This document shows, one piece after another, positions 17,205 through 25,899 of a stretch of 64,000 nt of DNA. The stretch is from positions 1 to 64,000 of the forward strand of contig DATDJI010000091.1 in NCBI GenBank assembly GCA_036520615.1, read 5' to 3'. A program made the position numbers and the translations under genes. The notes below the pieces were generated by a model that searched no databases, was not told the origin of the DNA, and was given only the letters and a program-made list of their open reading frames with translations. The stretch's first letter is position 1; each line of letters begins with the position of its first letter. The DNA comes from CAMCXE01 sp036520615 (lineage in GTDB: Bacteria; Pseudomonadota; Gammaproteobacteria; Pseudomonadales; Cellvibrionaceae).

Positions 17205-18265
17205 TATTCGTACCCCACAATTTTTACCGCAGCGGAAAAACCGCTTTTAAACATACTGATTTGCAAATTTTAATGCGTCCCTCTTTATATTTTAAAGTGG
17301 TGCTTTACCCTTATCATTGGTACTTTTTAGCCAATGTGCCCAATTATCTTTATTGAGCATGAGAAGAGGGTGGAGCCGTTAAAATAAGATGCAGAGGTGG
17401 TACCTATCAATGTTACGTATCCGCATGTTGCTATCCTTGTAAAAATCGGCCAATTGTTCAGTGCGCTAGCGAACGAAATGGTTGATCTTTTATAGAATCT
17501 TAGAGGGACGCGCAGATTAATATCTGCTGGTTGCGCTCGTTTGCATTAAGAGAGGCTGTGATACTCAGACGTGTGTTTTATAGGGATACACAAGCTACAT
17601 ATGTCGATTGCGTCACAATGTCATCTCGCCAATACAGAATTTATGTTTAACGAATATAGGTCATGCATTTCAATAAAACGTATTACGTAAACAAATTGTT
17701 TATTCTGCAAAAACTTACCAATCCAAATCGTGCAAGTGTCTTGCTTACTCGGTTTTTCGAGCCGGTTTTGATTAAGTTTAATTACATTTTTCAACGAACT
17801 TTTTACTTCCCATTCGTTTGGTTGGAAATTTGTTTAAAGCTCTAGTACTTTTTCATTGCTGCATCGAATTCAAACCACGCATAAATAAGCAGTCAAACTA
17901 ACTTAAGCAGGTGCTTTAGCCGCTAGACATCCACGCAGGATTAACAGTATTAAATTCATCTAACGGGCCCAGCTTTCGCATACCTGCTAATACTAGCCGG
18001 CCGGATGAACTAGCTTTGTTTTGCGTATTAGCCATTACTCTGCAAATAACATATATTTTAAAAGGTCTTTCAGTGCAAAAATCACTTAATGACTTGTACT
18101 ATTAATAGCCATAGAATTACCTGATGATATTCATATTTTATCGTTGTTAAATTTTCACACGACGATGGAATCCACTTTGATACAACGGTATATGTAGACT
18201 TAATTCCGCCGTCTAAATCTATTGTTATTCCTTCTATTGCCGCAAATAGCAAATATAGGTCTTTC
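17205..18265. other. Intergenic region, about 1 kb, with one candidate micro-ORF
   Basis: AT-rich, between the divergent cupin and histidine kinase genes. Apart from the 39-codon minus-strand ORF at 17916-18035 I see no gene. The last 30 bases carry the ribosome binding site of the kinase. No clear terminator or operator was seen. Confidence 0.5.
17916..18035 (-). CDS. Candidate 39-residue micro-ORF
   Basis: It reads MANTQNKASSSGRLVLAGMR and then KLGPLDEFNTVNPAWMSSG. The composition is balanced and the local GC content is higher than in the flanks, which suggests selection. The ribosome binding site is poor (GCAGAG, 2 bases before the ATG). A Gly-rich leader followed by an aromatic C-terminus is compatible with a peptide precursor, but no processing enzymes are nearby. 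It could equally be a remnant of a lost gene. Confidence 0.25.
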   Translation of the reverse strand: MANTQNKASSSGRLVLAGMRKLGPLDEFNTVNPAWMSSG

Positions 18266-20176
18266 TTGATTACTGATTCTCCCTTTTCATCGTCTAAAAC
18301 TACTATGGACGCAGAGCGTTTTCGGCTCTTAGTTCAAAGTGTTAATGATTACGCCATCTATATGCTCTCGCCTGAAGGCATTGTTATTAGCTGGAATAGT
18401 GGCGCCCAGCGCTTTAAGGGATATTCGGCTGAAGAGATTATTGGCGAACACTTTTCGCGCTTTTACCGCAATGAGGACCGCGAGCGCGGGCTGCCTATCA
18501 TCGCTTTGCAGACCGCCAAAGATAGCGGCAAGTTTGAGGACGAAGGATGGCGTGTGCGCAAAGATGGCAGTTATTTTTGGGCCAGTGTGGTCATTGACCC
18601 GGTTTACGATCAGGACGCTAATCTAGTCGGATTCGCCAAGGTTACCCGCGATATTACCGAGCGCAAGGAGGCGGCAGATGCCCTGCATGCCAGTGAAGAG
18701 CAATTTCGCTTGTTGGTGCAGGGCGTGACTGATTATGCAATTTACATGTTATCGCGCGATGGCATTGTGACTAACTGGAACGCAGGTGCGCGGCGTATTA
18801 AGGGGTATGAAGCGGGCGAGGTAATAGGGACACATTTTTCCCGCTTTTATACTCAGGATGATCAGTTAACAGGCCTACCTTCAACTGCGCTAGCAGAGGC
18901 GTCGGAGCGAGGTGCTTTTGAGAGCGAAGGGTGGCGCGTTCGCAAAGACGGTACGCAATTCTGGGCCCATGTGGTCATCGATTCGATAAGAGACGAAGCT
19001 GGAGATTTAATTGGTTTTGCGAAGGTAACGCGCGATGTTACTGAGCGGCGCCAGGCGTCCGATGATTTACAAAAATCTCAGGCGGCGTTATTCCAGGCGC
19101 AAAAAATGGAATCTATCGGTTTGTTAACCGGCGGCATTGCACACGATTTTAATAACTTACTGAACGTTATGAGCAATAGCGTGGCTTTATTGCGCTATTC
19201 CCTCGCGGACGCAAAGGAGTTGCGTTTGTTAGATGGGATTGATAAGGCGGCAGCACGCGGTATGTTGTTAATTCAGCAGTTGCTCTCATTCGCTAAACAA
19301 CAAACGTTTAAGCTTGAAAAACGCAATGCAAATAGAATTATTAAATCGTTTGAGTCCATGTTGCGACGCGCGAATAATAATTTTCTGCGTTTCACGCTGG
19401 AGCTTGCCGAAGACTTGCCGCCTGTTGAAATTGATGTGGCGCAATTAGAATCAGCCATTTTAAATTTGGTAATTAATGCGTGCGATGCGACGCCGCTGGG
19501 TGGATTTATTTGTTTGGCTACCGATGTCGTCTGCTTGGCTGAGCATAATAATGAAAAAATTGCACCGGGCACGTACGTTAAAATTAGCGTTACAGATACC
19601 GGCCATGGAATTCCTGCGGATATTATCGACCGAGTCATTGAGCCTTTTTTTACCACTAAGCCGCAGGGTAAGGGCACGGGTTTGGGGCTGAGCCAGGTAT
19701 ATGGTTTTGCGCAACAGGCTAAGGGCGGTTTGCACATTAGCTCCGGCAATGGGCAAACCTGTGTGGCTATCTTGCTGCCTGCGTTGACGGAAACTATTGC
19801 CGATGCACACTACGATATCTCTTGTGAAAAAGCGCTTATCGTTGATGATCAGCCTGATGTACTGGAGGTAGCCGCCGAGGTTTTTAGGACGCTCGGCTAT
19901 GAGGTGGTTTGCGTGAGTTCCGCTCGCGAAGCGTTGGAAATTCTTGAGCACTCGCGTGATATTAATGTTTTATTTGCTGATGTAATGATGCCCGGCATGA
20001 ATGGCATTGAGCTTGGGCATAAAGCTAAAGCGCTGATTCCGTCACTTAAAGTTTTATTAGCATCAGGCTTTACCGCGCCAGTACTAAAAGAGCGTTATAG
20101 CGAGCTGGAAATATTCGATTTAATTTCCAAGCCGTATAAATTGCCTGAAATAGCCAAAAAATTGCGTAATTCATAA
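18266..20176 (+). CDS. PAS-PAS hybrid sensor histidine kinase with receiver domain
   Basis: 636 residues from the TTG at 18266, chosen because TAGG lies 6 bases upstream; the ATG at 18305 has no ribosome binding site. Two very similar PAS domains in tandem (~18-130 and ~143-255) each contain NDYAIYML or TDYAIYML, a GxHFSRFY motif and FAKVTRD, so they arose by duplication. The kinase core has His293 in GGIAHDFNNLLN, the N box LVINACDAT, DTGHGIPADI, and KGTGLGLSQVYG. The C-terminal receiver domain (~515-636) has IVDDQ and phospho-acceptor Asp572 in LFADVMMPGMNG. No transmembrane segment is visible, so it is a cytoplasmic sensor. No response regulator or output gene is adjacent, so its target is unknown. 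Confidence 0.93.
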   Translation: MITDSPFSSSKTTMDAERFRLLVQSVNDYAIYMLSPEGIVISWNSGAQRFKGYSAEEIIGEHFSRFYRNEDRERGLPIIALQTAKDSGKFEDEGWRVRKDGSYFWASVVIDPVYDQDANLVGFAKVTRDITERKEAADALHASEEQFRLLVQGVTDYAIYMLSRDGIVTNWNAGARRIKGYEAGEVIGTHFSRFYTQDDQLTGLPSTALAEASERGAFESEGWRVRKDGTQFWAHVVIDSIRDEAGDLIGFAKVTRDVTERRQASDDLQKSQAALFQAQKMESIGLLTGGIAHDFNNLLNVMSNSVALLRYSLADAKELRLLDGIDKAAARGMLLIQQLLSFAKQQTFKLEKRNANRIIKSFESMLRRANNNFLRFTLELAEDLPPVEIDVAQLESAILNLVINACDATPLGGFICLATDVVCLAEHNNEKIAPGTYVKISVTDTGHGIPADIIDRVIEPFFTTKPQGKGTGLGLSQVYGFAQQAKGGLHISSGNGQTCVAILLPALTETIADAHYDISCEKALIVDDQPDVLEVAAEVFRTLGYEVVCVSSAREALEILEHSRDINVLFADVMMPGMNGIELGHKAKALIPSLKVLLASGFTAPVLKERYSELEIFDLISKPYKLPEIAKKLRNS

Positions 20177-20308
20177 GGGAGAATATTTTTTAGAACAACC
20201 TCTGTTCGCTAGTTACGCCACGCGTGCGCATGAATATTTCCCAGGCCGTAAATCATTGTGCTGGTGCCGATAATGGCCAATAACTAATTATTTATGGCCT
20301 TCTGCTTA

Positions 20309-20725
20309 TTAATCGTCTTCTGGCCGTCTGCGTAGTGTTTTGCATTCGGCTCTATGGGCTTTGCTCGCCAAGCGTTTAAAGCGGGCGGAGGCTTTAGGGC
20401 GGGTGGGGACGCGCGGCGGCGCTTGGTGTACGCCTTCTTGTAACCATTCGGTAAGCCTGTTTATCGCGTCGGCGCGGTTTAATTCCTGCGTGCGGTGTTG
20501 TTGGGCTTTAATAATTAGCACGCCGTCGCGGGTCAGGCGTTTGTCTTTAATTTCCAACAGACGCTGTTTAATGTTTTCGGGCAGCGGGCTTGCCGGTATA
20601 TCCAGGCGTAAATGGATGGCGGTGGAGACCTTATTGACGTTCTGGCCGCCAGCGCCCTGCGCGCGCACGGCCGTCCATTCCAAACAGGTCAGCGGTAAAT
20701 ACAGGGTCGGGGTGATCCATAACAT
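20309..20725 (-). CDS. arfB: Alternative ribosome-rescue factor / peptidyl-tRNA hydrolase ArfB
   Basis: 138 residues, normal for the family. The release-factor catalytic motif GGQ is at residues 26-28 (VRAQGAGGQNVNKVSTA), followed by the family's IHLRLDIPASPLPENIKQRL and LIIKAQQHRTQELNRADAI. The C-terminal tail is rich in Arg and Lys (PTRPKASARFKRLASKAHRA), as needed to enter the empty mRNA channel of a stalled ribosome. It releases the nascent peptide from ribosomes stalled without a stop codon. Stand-alone gene. Confidence 0.93.
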   Translation of the reverse strand: MLWITPTLYLPLTCLEWTAVRAQGAGGQNVNKVSTAIHLRLDIPASPLPENIKQRLLEIKDKRLTRDGVLIIKAQQHRTQELNRADAINRLTEWLQEGVHQAPPRVPTRPKASARFKRLASKAHRAECKTLRRRPEDD

Positions 20726-21413
20726 AGAGTTGCGCCTGCCAGCTGCGCTCGGTGAATTACACGTTTGCTTAGTTTGGCAGCTGCGGCAATTTTAGGCGAG
20801 CAGGCTTCGCTTAAAAAAGGTGCAGCTTGCTTCGCGCTAAAAAATCCGGCTTCACGTTGGCTAGTGAACAGATGAAGGGCTGGCCGGGCGATAGAGTAAG
20901 TCTGCGAACTAGGCTTAAACCTCACCTAAGCTGTAATACCTGAAGATGTTTAACGCGGACTTCTCTTCTACGCCGCAGATACTTTATGCCGGATTCGGGT
21001 TCTTCGTGCCAAGCTTTTTAGGTTTAACCGAACGTTTGGGAATGTAGTCTGCTACATTTATGTTCGTTTGTTATGGGCTCATGCGTTTTTTTAATGCGTT
21101 AAATGCAGTACTTAGCGGGTTCAGCTGAGTCGTGCCCTAAAGTGGCAACCGCTGTGCGCTCTGATGGTGGCTTGTTCTAAGTAGCCTGAGCGCTCAGGTG
21201 CGCCGAGATTGGTGGTCGGATGCAGCAAAGCCGCAACTGAATGCGGCAAGCGTTATATAGATAAATAAAGGCTCGGTGTTTTTGCCTGGGTATAAGTTTT
21301 TTGGTGTTGCTTTTGCACTGGACTTTTTTTGCCCCGTTTATTGGGGCGGCTACCGTGCGTCAATGGCCATAGTGGTTTTATGGCGTTAATTAACTTGGTT
21401 TGCAGGGTTATCT
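20726..21413. other. Intergenic region upstream of malQ, with hairpins
   Basis: About 690 bases with no gene. It holds a hairpin at 21029-21066 and a second one at 21331-21347 (GCCCC/GGGGC, 7-base loop) preceded by T7, which is the wrong polarity for a plus-strand terminator. The malQ promoter must lie here; an AGGG site sits 7 bases before its ATG. Confidence 0.5.
21029..21066. repeat. Two-level hairpin with TGTAGTC core
   Basis: Outer stem CGAAC (21029-21033) / GTTCG (21062-21066); inner stem AATGTAG (21041-21047) / CTACATT (21052-21058) with a 4-base loop. The TGTAGTC...CTACAT centre matches the centre of module A in the compound repeat at 9.1 kb, so it may be a degenerate relative. Confidence 0.5.
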
Positions 21414-23540
21414 ATGGAGCACTTTGATAAGTTGTTTTACTGGCACGGTATTGCCGATTCCTATTACAACTACAGGGGGGATTTGGTAACGGTTCCCTTT
21501 GAGAACAAGCTTGCGATTATTAATGCCATGGGGATTGATACCTCAGACCCGGAAAAAACCGCGCAAGAAGCCTACGTATTGGATGTCGCGCCTTGGCAGC
21601 AGTGGTTACTGGATTTTTCCGTCAGTTACCAAGGAGAGGAGAATGGCCAGGGGCAGGTATTTTTTCTGCAGGTGGAACCGAGTGCGTTAGAGCAGAGCTT
21701 TGAATATGAAATAAGCCATGACGAAGAGGTGTTGGCCTCAGGCGTCGTAGTGCCATCGCAGTTCCCGGAAGTTGGCGACTATGCATTCGAAGGCGTTCGC
21801 TACAGCCGACGGGCTATAGCGGTGCCGACACTGCCGTTGGGCTATCACAGCTTAAGCGTAACGTGTGAGGGCAAAACTCAAACTGCTAGTTATGCCGTGA
21901 CGCCGTCAAAGGCGTATGTCAGCCCTGCGTTGGCAGAGGGTAAGCGCGTCGTGGGTATTATTGTGCAGCTGTATACGCTGACCTCTGCTCGCAATTGGGG
22001 GATCGGAGATTTCACGGATCTTGCGTTATTAATTCGTAAAGCCTCTGCCTTAGGGGTGCAAATGGTGGGTCTGAACCCACTGCATGCCTTATTGGAGCCG
22101 GTGGCCGATAACTGCAGCCCCTATAGCCCGTCGGATCGCCGCTTTAATAATCCGCTGTATGTCGACCCGCAGGAAGAGAGCGATTTTCGTTTAGATATCA
22201 AGATCTTTGCTAAGGATCTTGTGGTGTTGCGGCAGGCGAAGAATGTTCCTTATGGGCCGGTGCAGAAGCTTAAATATGCGTGTTTTCGGCAGATGTTTGA
22301 GGTGTTTTGCCAGGTTGAATTGGGTAAAAACTCTGCCCGCGATCAGGCGTTTCGCACGTACGTGGAAGATCACGGGGCAGCGCTGGAAGATTTCTGTATT
22401 TACCAGGTGGCCCAGGAGTTAGGTGTACCTGTGCCGTGGGATGATGAAGAGGCTAAGTCCGACTTTATTGCCAAACACCGTCACGCCGTGCAATTTCACG
22501 CCTATTTGCAGTGGTTAGCGGATAAACAACTGGCCGCGTGCCAAGCGCTTGCCACAAGCCTTGGCATGGAGCTGGGCCTTATGCGGGATTTAGCTGTGGG
22601 GGCCAATGGCTCCGGCAGCGAAGTTAGCAGCCATTTAGATTTATTCTGCCGCGACGCCGCCGTAGGGGCGCCACCAGACCCGCTGGCAGAACAGGGGCAA
22701 AACTGGGGCTTACCGCCGATGGACCCTGCCAGCCTGCGCTTAAGCCGGTTCGCGCATTTTATTACGCTGCTGCGGACTAATATGGCCCACTGCGGCGCCC
22801 TGCGTATTGACCACGCGATGAGTTTGCTGCGCCTGTGGTGGTGCCCGCCGGGTACGACCGCCGATCACGGCGGCTATGTGTATTACCCGTTTCATGAATT
22901 AATGGCGTTACTGAAATTGGAGAGCCATTTAAGCCGCTGTATGGTTATCGGCGAGGATATGGGCGTAGTACCGCCCGAGCTGCGTCAGGCGCTGTACGAT
23001 GGCGACGTCTTCACCAACAAGCTGTTCTATTTTGAAAAAGATCAGCAGGGGCAGTTTAAACATCCGGATCATTATGAAGCCCACTCTTTGGCCATGGTGA
23101 CCAATCACGATGTGCCGACACTTGCCAGCTGGTGGAGCGGTAAAGACTTGCAGCTGCGCCAGGAGCTCAAGCTGTACCCTGCCGATATTAACTTGGCAGA
23201 TTTGCAAGCCGCGCGGGAGTATGAAAAATCCCAACTGTTAAATTGGCTGATGTATTTAGGTTACGAGCTGCCGGGGACCTTCGAGGAGCTGCTGGAAGCG
23301 CCGTTAAACTGGGCGCTGTTTACCATTATTGTTAAAGGCGCTAGTCGCTGCCGCTCGCAGTTATTTGTTGTGCAGTTGGAGGATCTTGAGTTATTAGACT
23401 CCCCAGTGAATGTACCCGGTACCTGTTTTGAATACCCCAACTGGCAGCGCAAGCTGGCCAAGCCTTTAGAAGCCGTGTTTGCAGATGAAGCAGTAAACCA
23501 ATTATTGCGCGAGCTCGTGGCCGAGTGGGCCGATCATTAA
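21414..23540 (+). CDS. malQ: 4-alpha-glucanotransferase (amylomaltase, GH77)
   Basis: 708 residues, within the range of enterobacterial-type MalQ with an extended N-terminal region. Catalytic-core motifs are visible: NWGIGDFTDL, GLNPLHALLEP, YSPSDRRFNNPLYVDP, the nucleophile region LRIDHAMSLLRLWW, acid/base IGEDMGVVPPELR, and NHDVPTLASWW. It transfers maltodextrin segments between chains, recycling short oligosaccharides left by GlgP and GlgX. First gene of the glycogen locus; the next starts 34 bases downstream. Confidence 0.95.
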   Translation: MEHFDKLFYWHGIADSYYNYRGDLVTVPFENKLAIINAMGIDTSDPEKTAQEAYVLDVAPWQQWLLDFSVSYQGEENGQGQVFFLQVEPSALEQSFEYEISHDEEVLASGVVVPSQFPEVGDYAFEGVRYSRRAIAVPTLPLGYHSLSVTCEGKTQTASYAVTPSKAYVSPALAEGKRVVGIIVQLYTLTSARNWGIGDFTDLALLIRKASALGVQMVGLNPLHALLEPVADNCSPYSPSDRRFNNPLYVDPQEESDFRLDIKIFAKDLVVLRQAKNVPYGPVQKLKYACFRQMFEVFCQVELGKNSARDQAFRTYVEDHGAALEDFCIYQVAQELGVPVPWDDEEAKSDFIAKHRHAVQFHAYLQWLADKQLAACQALATSLGMELGLMRDLAVGANGSGSEVSSHLDLFCRDAAVGAPPDPLAEQGQNWGLPPMDPASLRLSRFAHFITLLRTNMAHCGALRIDHAMSLLRLWWCPPGTTADHGGYVYYPFHELMALLKLESHLSRCMVIGEDMGVVPPELRQALYDGDVFTNKLFYFEKDQQGQFKHPDHYEAHSLAMVTNHDVPTLASWWSGKDLQLRQELKLYPADINLADLQAAREYEKSQLLNWLMYLGYELPGTFEELLEAPLNWALFTIIVKGASRCRSQLFVVQLEDLELLDSPVNVPGTCFEYPNWQRKLAKPLEAVFADEAVNQLLRELVAEWADH

Positions 23541-23574
23541 ACCTATTTCACGTTAACCGAGGAACCATATACAG

Positions 23575-25764
23575 ATGACGACAGCAGTCGCCAGCAGTGC
23601 CATTGAGGCATTAAGACACGCCTATGCCGAGGATGTTTTTTCGATTTTAGGGTTACATCAAAGTCAGAGCCAATGGCGGGTTACCTGCTTCTTACCCGGC
23701 GCGCTGCAGGTGGAGGTGGTGGATTATCAGCGTGAAAAGCCCCTTGGAACCCTAAGCCTTGTCCATCCCGATGGCGTATTCGATGGCCAGGTAACGCTAA
23801 CTAGCCGTGAGCCCTATAAGCTTCGCGTGCACTATGAGTCTGGCGTGTATATAAAAGAGGATCCTTACCGATTCGCCTCAAGCCTTACGCCGTTAGACTT
23901 GTACCTGTTTGGTGAGGGCACGCATGAGCGGTTGTACCGCTTTATGGGCGCCCATGTGGTAAGCCAGGAAGGTGTGTGGGGTACGCGCTTTTGTGTTTGG
24001 GCACCCAATGCCCAGCGCGTGTCAGTCGTGGGCGACTTTAACTTTTGGGATGGCCGCCACCATATGATGCGCAAGCACATTCCCAGCGGAGTTTGGGAGT
24101 TGTTCTTGCCCGGGGTTAGCGCTGATGCTTTGTATAAATTCGAAGTGCGCAGCGGCTCAGGCGAGGTGCTGCCGCAAAAAGCTGATCCATACGGATTCGC
24201 CGCCCAGCATCCACCGCTAACCGCCTCAAAAGTCGTGGCCTCGGCATTTGTGTGGGGCGATGAGCAGTGGCAACACGAGCGCGCGGCGAGTAAATCCCTG
24301 CAGGAACCGCTGTCCATATATGAAGTGCATTTAGGTTCTTGGAAGCGTGTACCCGAGGAGGGCAACCGCTATCTAACCTATCGTGAGCTGGCACAACAGT
24401 TAATTCCCTATGTTAAAGGCTTGGGCTTTACCCATGTGCAGCTGATGCCTGTCAGTGAGTTTCCGTTTGATGGATCTTGGGGTTATCAGCCGGTGGGTTT
24501 GTTTGCACCGACCAGTCGCTTTGGCTCACCTGATGATTTCCGCTTTTTTATTAATGCCTGCCATAAAGCGGGGCTGGGTGTATTAATCGATTGGGTGCCC
24601 GGTCATTTCCCTTCGGATGCCCATGGCCTTGCGCAGTTTGACGGCACGCCTTTATACGAGCACGCCGACCACCGCCAGGGGTTCCACCCGGATTGGAATA
24701 CCTTTATTTACAACTATGGCCGCTGCGAAGTGGCTAACTTTCTCTTCAGTAACGCGCTGTTTTGGTTTGATGAATTCCATGTCGATGGCCTGCGTGTGGA
24801 TGCCGTCGCTTCAATGCTGTATTTGGATTATTCACGCAATGCCGGTGAGTGGATTCCCAATACGTTCGGCGGCCGCGAAAACTTAGAAGCTATTGACCTG
24901 CTGCGGCGGGTCAATACGAAAGTTTATGAGCATTATCCACAAGTGCTGATGATTGCCGAAGAATCCACGGCCTGGCCCGGAGTTTCGCAACCTGTGTACA
25001 ACGGCGGTTTAGGCTTTGGCTACAAGTGGAATATGGGCTGGATGAACGACACCCTGCGCTATATGCATAAGGAGCCTGTGCATCGCCAATACCATCATCA
25101 CGATATGACCTTTAGCCTGTTGTACGCCTTTAATGAGCATTTCATCCTGCCGCTAAGCCACGACGAAGTGGTGCATGGCAAGGGCTCGCTGCTGGATAAA
25201 ATGCCTGGCGATGCCTGGCAGAAGTTCGCCAACCTGCGCGCCTACTATGGCTACATGTGGACGCACCCGGGCAAAAAACTGTTGTTCATGGGCGCTGAAT
25301 TTGCTCAGGGGCGCGAGTGGAATCACGATACCAGCTTGGATTGGCACCTTAAGGAGTTGGAATGCCATGAGGGGATTTCTCGTTTAGTAGGGGATTTAAA
25401 CCGGCTCTACCGACAATTTCCTGCGCTGCATTGGAGCGATGCGCGCTCAGATGGGTTTGAGTGGATGGATGCCGATGCGGCCCATATGTCGATTTTCGCC
25501 TATTTGCGCAAAGCCACCGATCTGGCCCCTGCTGTGCTAGTCATCTGCAACTTCACGCCAGTATTGCGTGAAGACTATCGTTTGGGCGTGCACGAGGCCG
25601 GGTTTTATCGGGAGATTTTAAATACCGACGCCGCGTTGTATGGCGGCTGCGATCAGGGCAATAGCGGCGGTGTGCAGACTAGCGAGCAGCCTAGTCACGG
25701 GCGGCCTTTTTCGCTCAATCTGCGCGTACCGCCGTTGGCGACCATTATGTTTTCCTTGGTGTAA
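23575..25764 (+). CDS. glgB: 1,4-alpha-glucan branching enzyme (GH13_9)
   Basis: 729 residues, normal for GlgB. The N-terminal carbohydrate-binding N1/CBM48 modules (~10-225) include GVWGTRFCVWAPNAQRVSVV. The GH13 barrel has YEVHLGSWKR, GSWGYQPVGLFAPTSRFG, nucleophile region GLRVDAVASMLYLDYSR, acid/base IAEESTAWPGV, and LPLSHDEVVHGKGSLL. It creates alpha-1,6 branches in glycogen. A GAGGA site lies about 11 bases upstream. It is very probably cotranscribed with malQ and glgX. Confidence 0.97.
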   Translation: MTTAVASSAIEALRHAYAEDVFSILGLHQSQSQWRVTCFLPGALQVEVVDYQREKPLGTLSLVHPDGVFDGQVTLTSREPYKLRVHYESGVYIKEDPYRFASSLTPLDLYLFGEGTHERLYRFMGAHVVSQEGVWGTRFCVWAPNAQRVSVVGDFNFWDGRHHMMRKHIPSGVWELFLPGVSADALYKFEVRSGSGEVLPQKADPYGFAAQHPPLTASKVVASAFVWGDEQWQHERAASKSLQEPLSIYEVHLGSWKRVPEEGNRYLTYRELAQQLIPYVKGLGFTHVQLMPVSEFPFDGSWGYQPVGLFAPTSRFGSPDDFRFFINACHKAGLGVLIDWVPGHFPSDAHGLAQFDGTPLYEHADHRQGFHPDWNTFIYNYGRCEVANFLFSNALFWFDEFHVDGLRVDAVASMLYLDYSRNAGEWIPNTFGGRENLEAIDLLRRVNTKVYEHYPQVLMIAEESTAWPGVSQPVYNGGLGFGYKWNMGWMNDTLRYMHKEPVHRQYHHHDMTFSLLYAFNEHFILPLSHDEVVHGKGSLLDKMPGDAWQKFANLRAYYGYMWTHPGKKLLFMGAEFAQGREWNHDTSLDWHLKELECHEGISRLVGDLNRLYRQFPALHWSDARSDGFEWMDADAAHMSIFAYLRKATDLAPAVLVICNFTPVLREDYRLGVHEAGFYREILNTDAALYGGCDQGNSGGVQTSEQPSHGRPFSLNLRVPPLATIMFSLV

Positions 25765-25899
25765 TAAGGCTCGGCCGGCAAAAACCCTGCTTAAAGGCTA
25801 CGGGTTAGGGCCAGTAAAAATGGACAGGTAAACGTTGCCGCAGGCGCTATGCTTGCTGCGCATGCATGGAGCGATGATGGTGATTCGGGGTGAGGTTGC

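Noticed and set aside
17663..17845. 60-codon plus-strand ORF
   Set aside because: AT-rich, no ribosome binding site, no similarity seen by eye.
17916..18035. Lasso-peptide precursor reading of the 39-codon ORF
   Set aside because: No conserved Thr at the penultimate leader position and no B/C maturation genes nearby.
21331..21347. GCCCC/GGGGC hairpin as a malQ-region terminator
   Set aside because: T-tract is on the wrong side for the plus strand and becomes A-rich on the minus strand.
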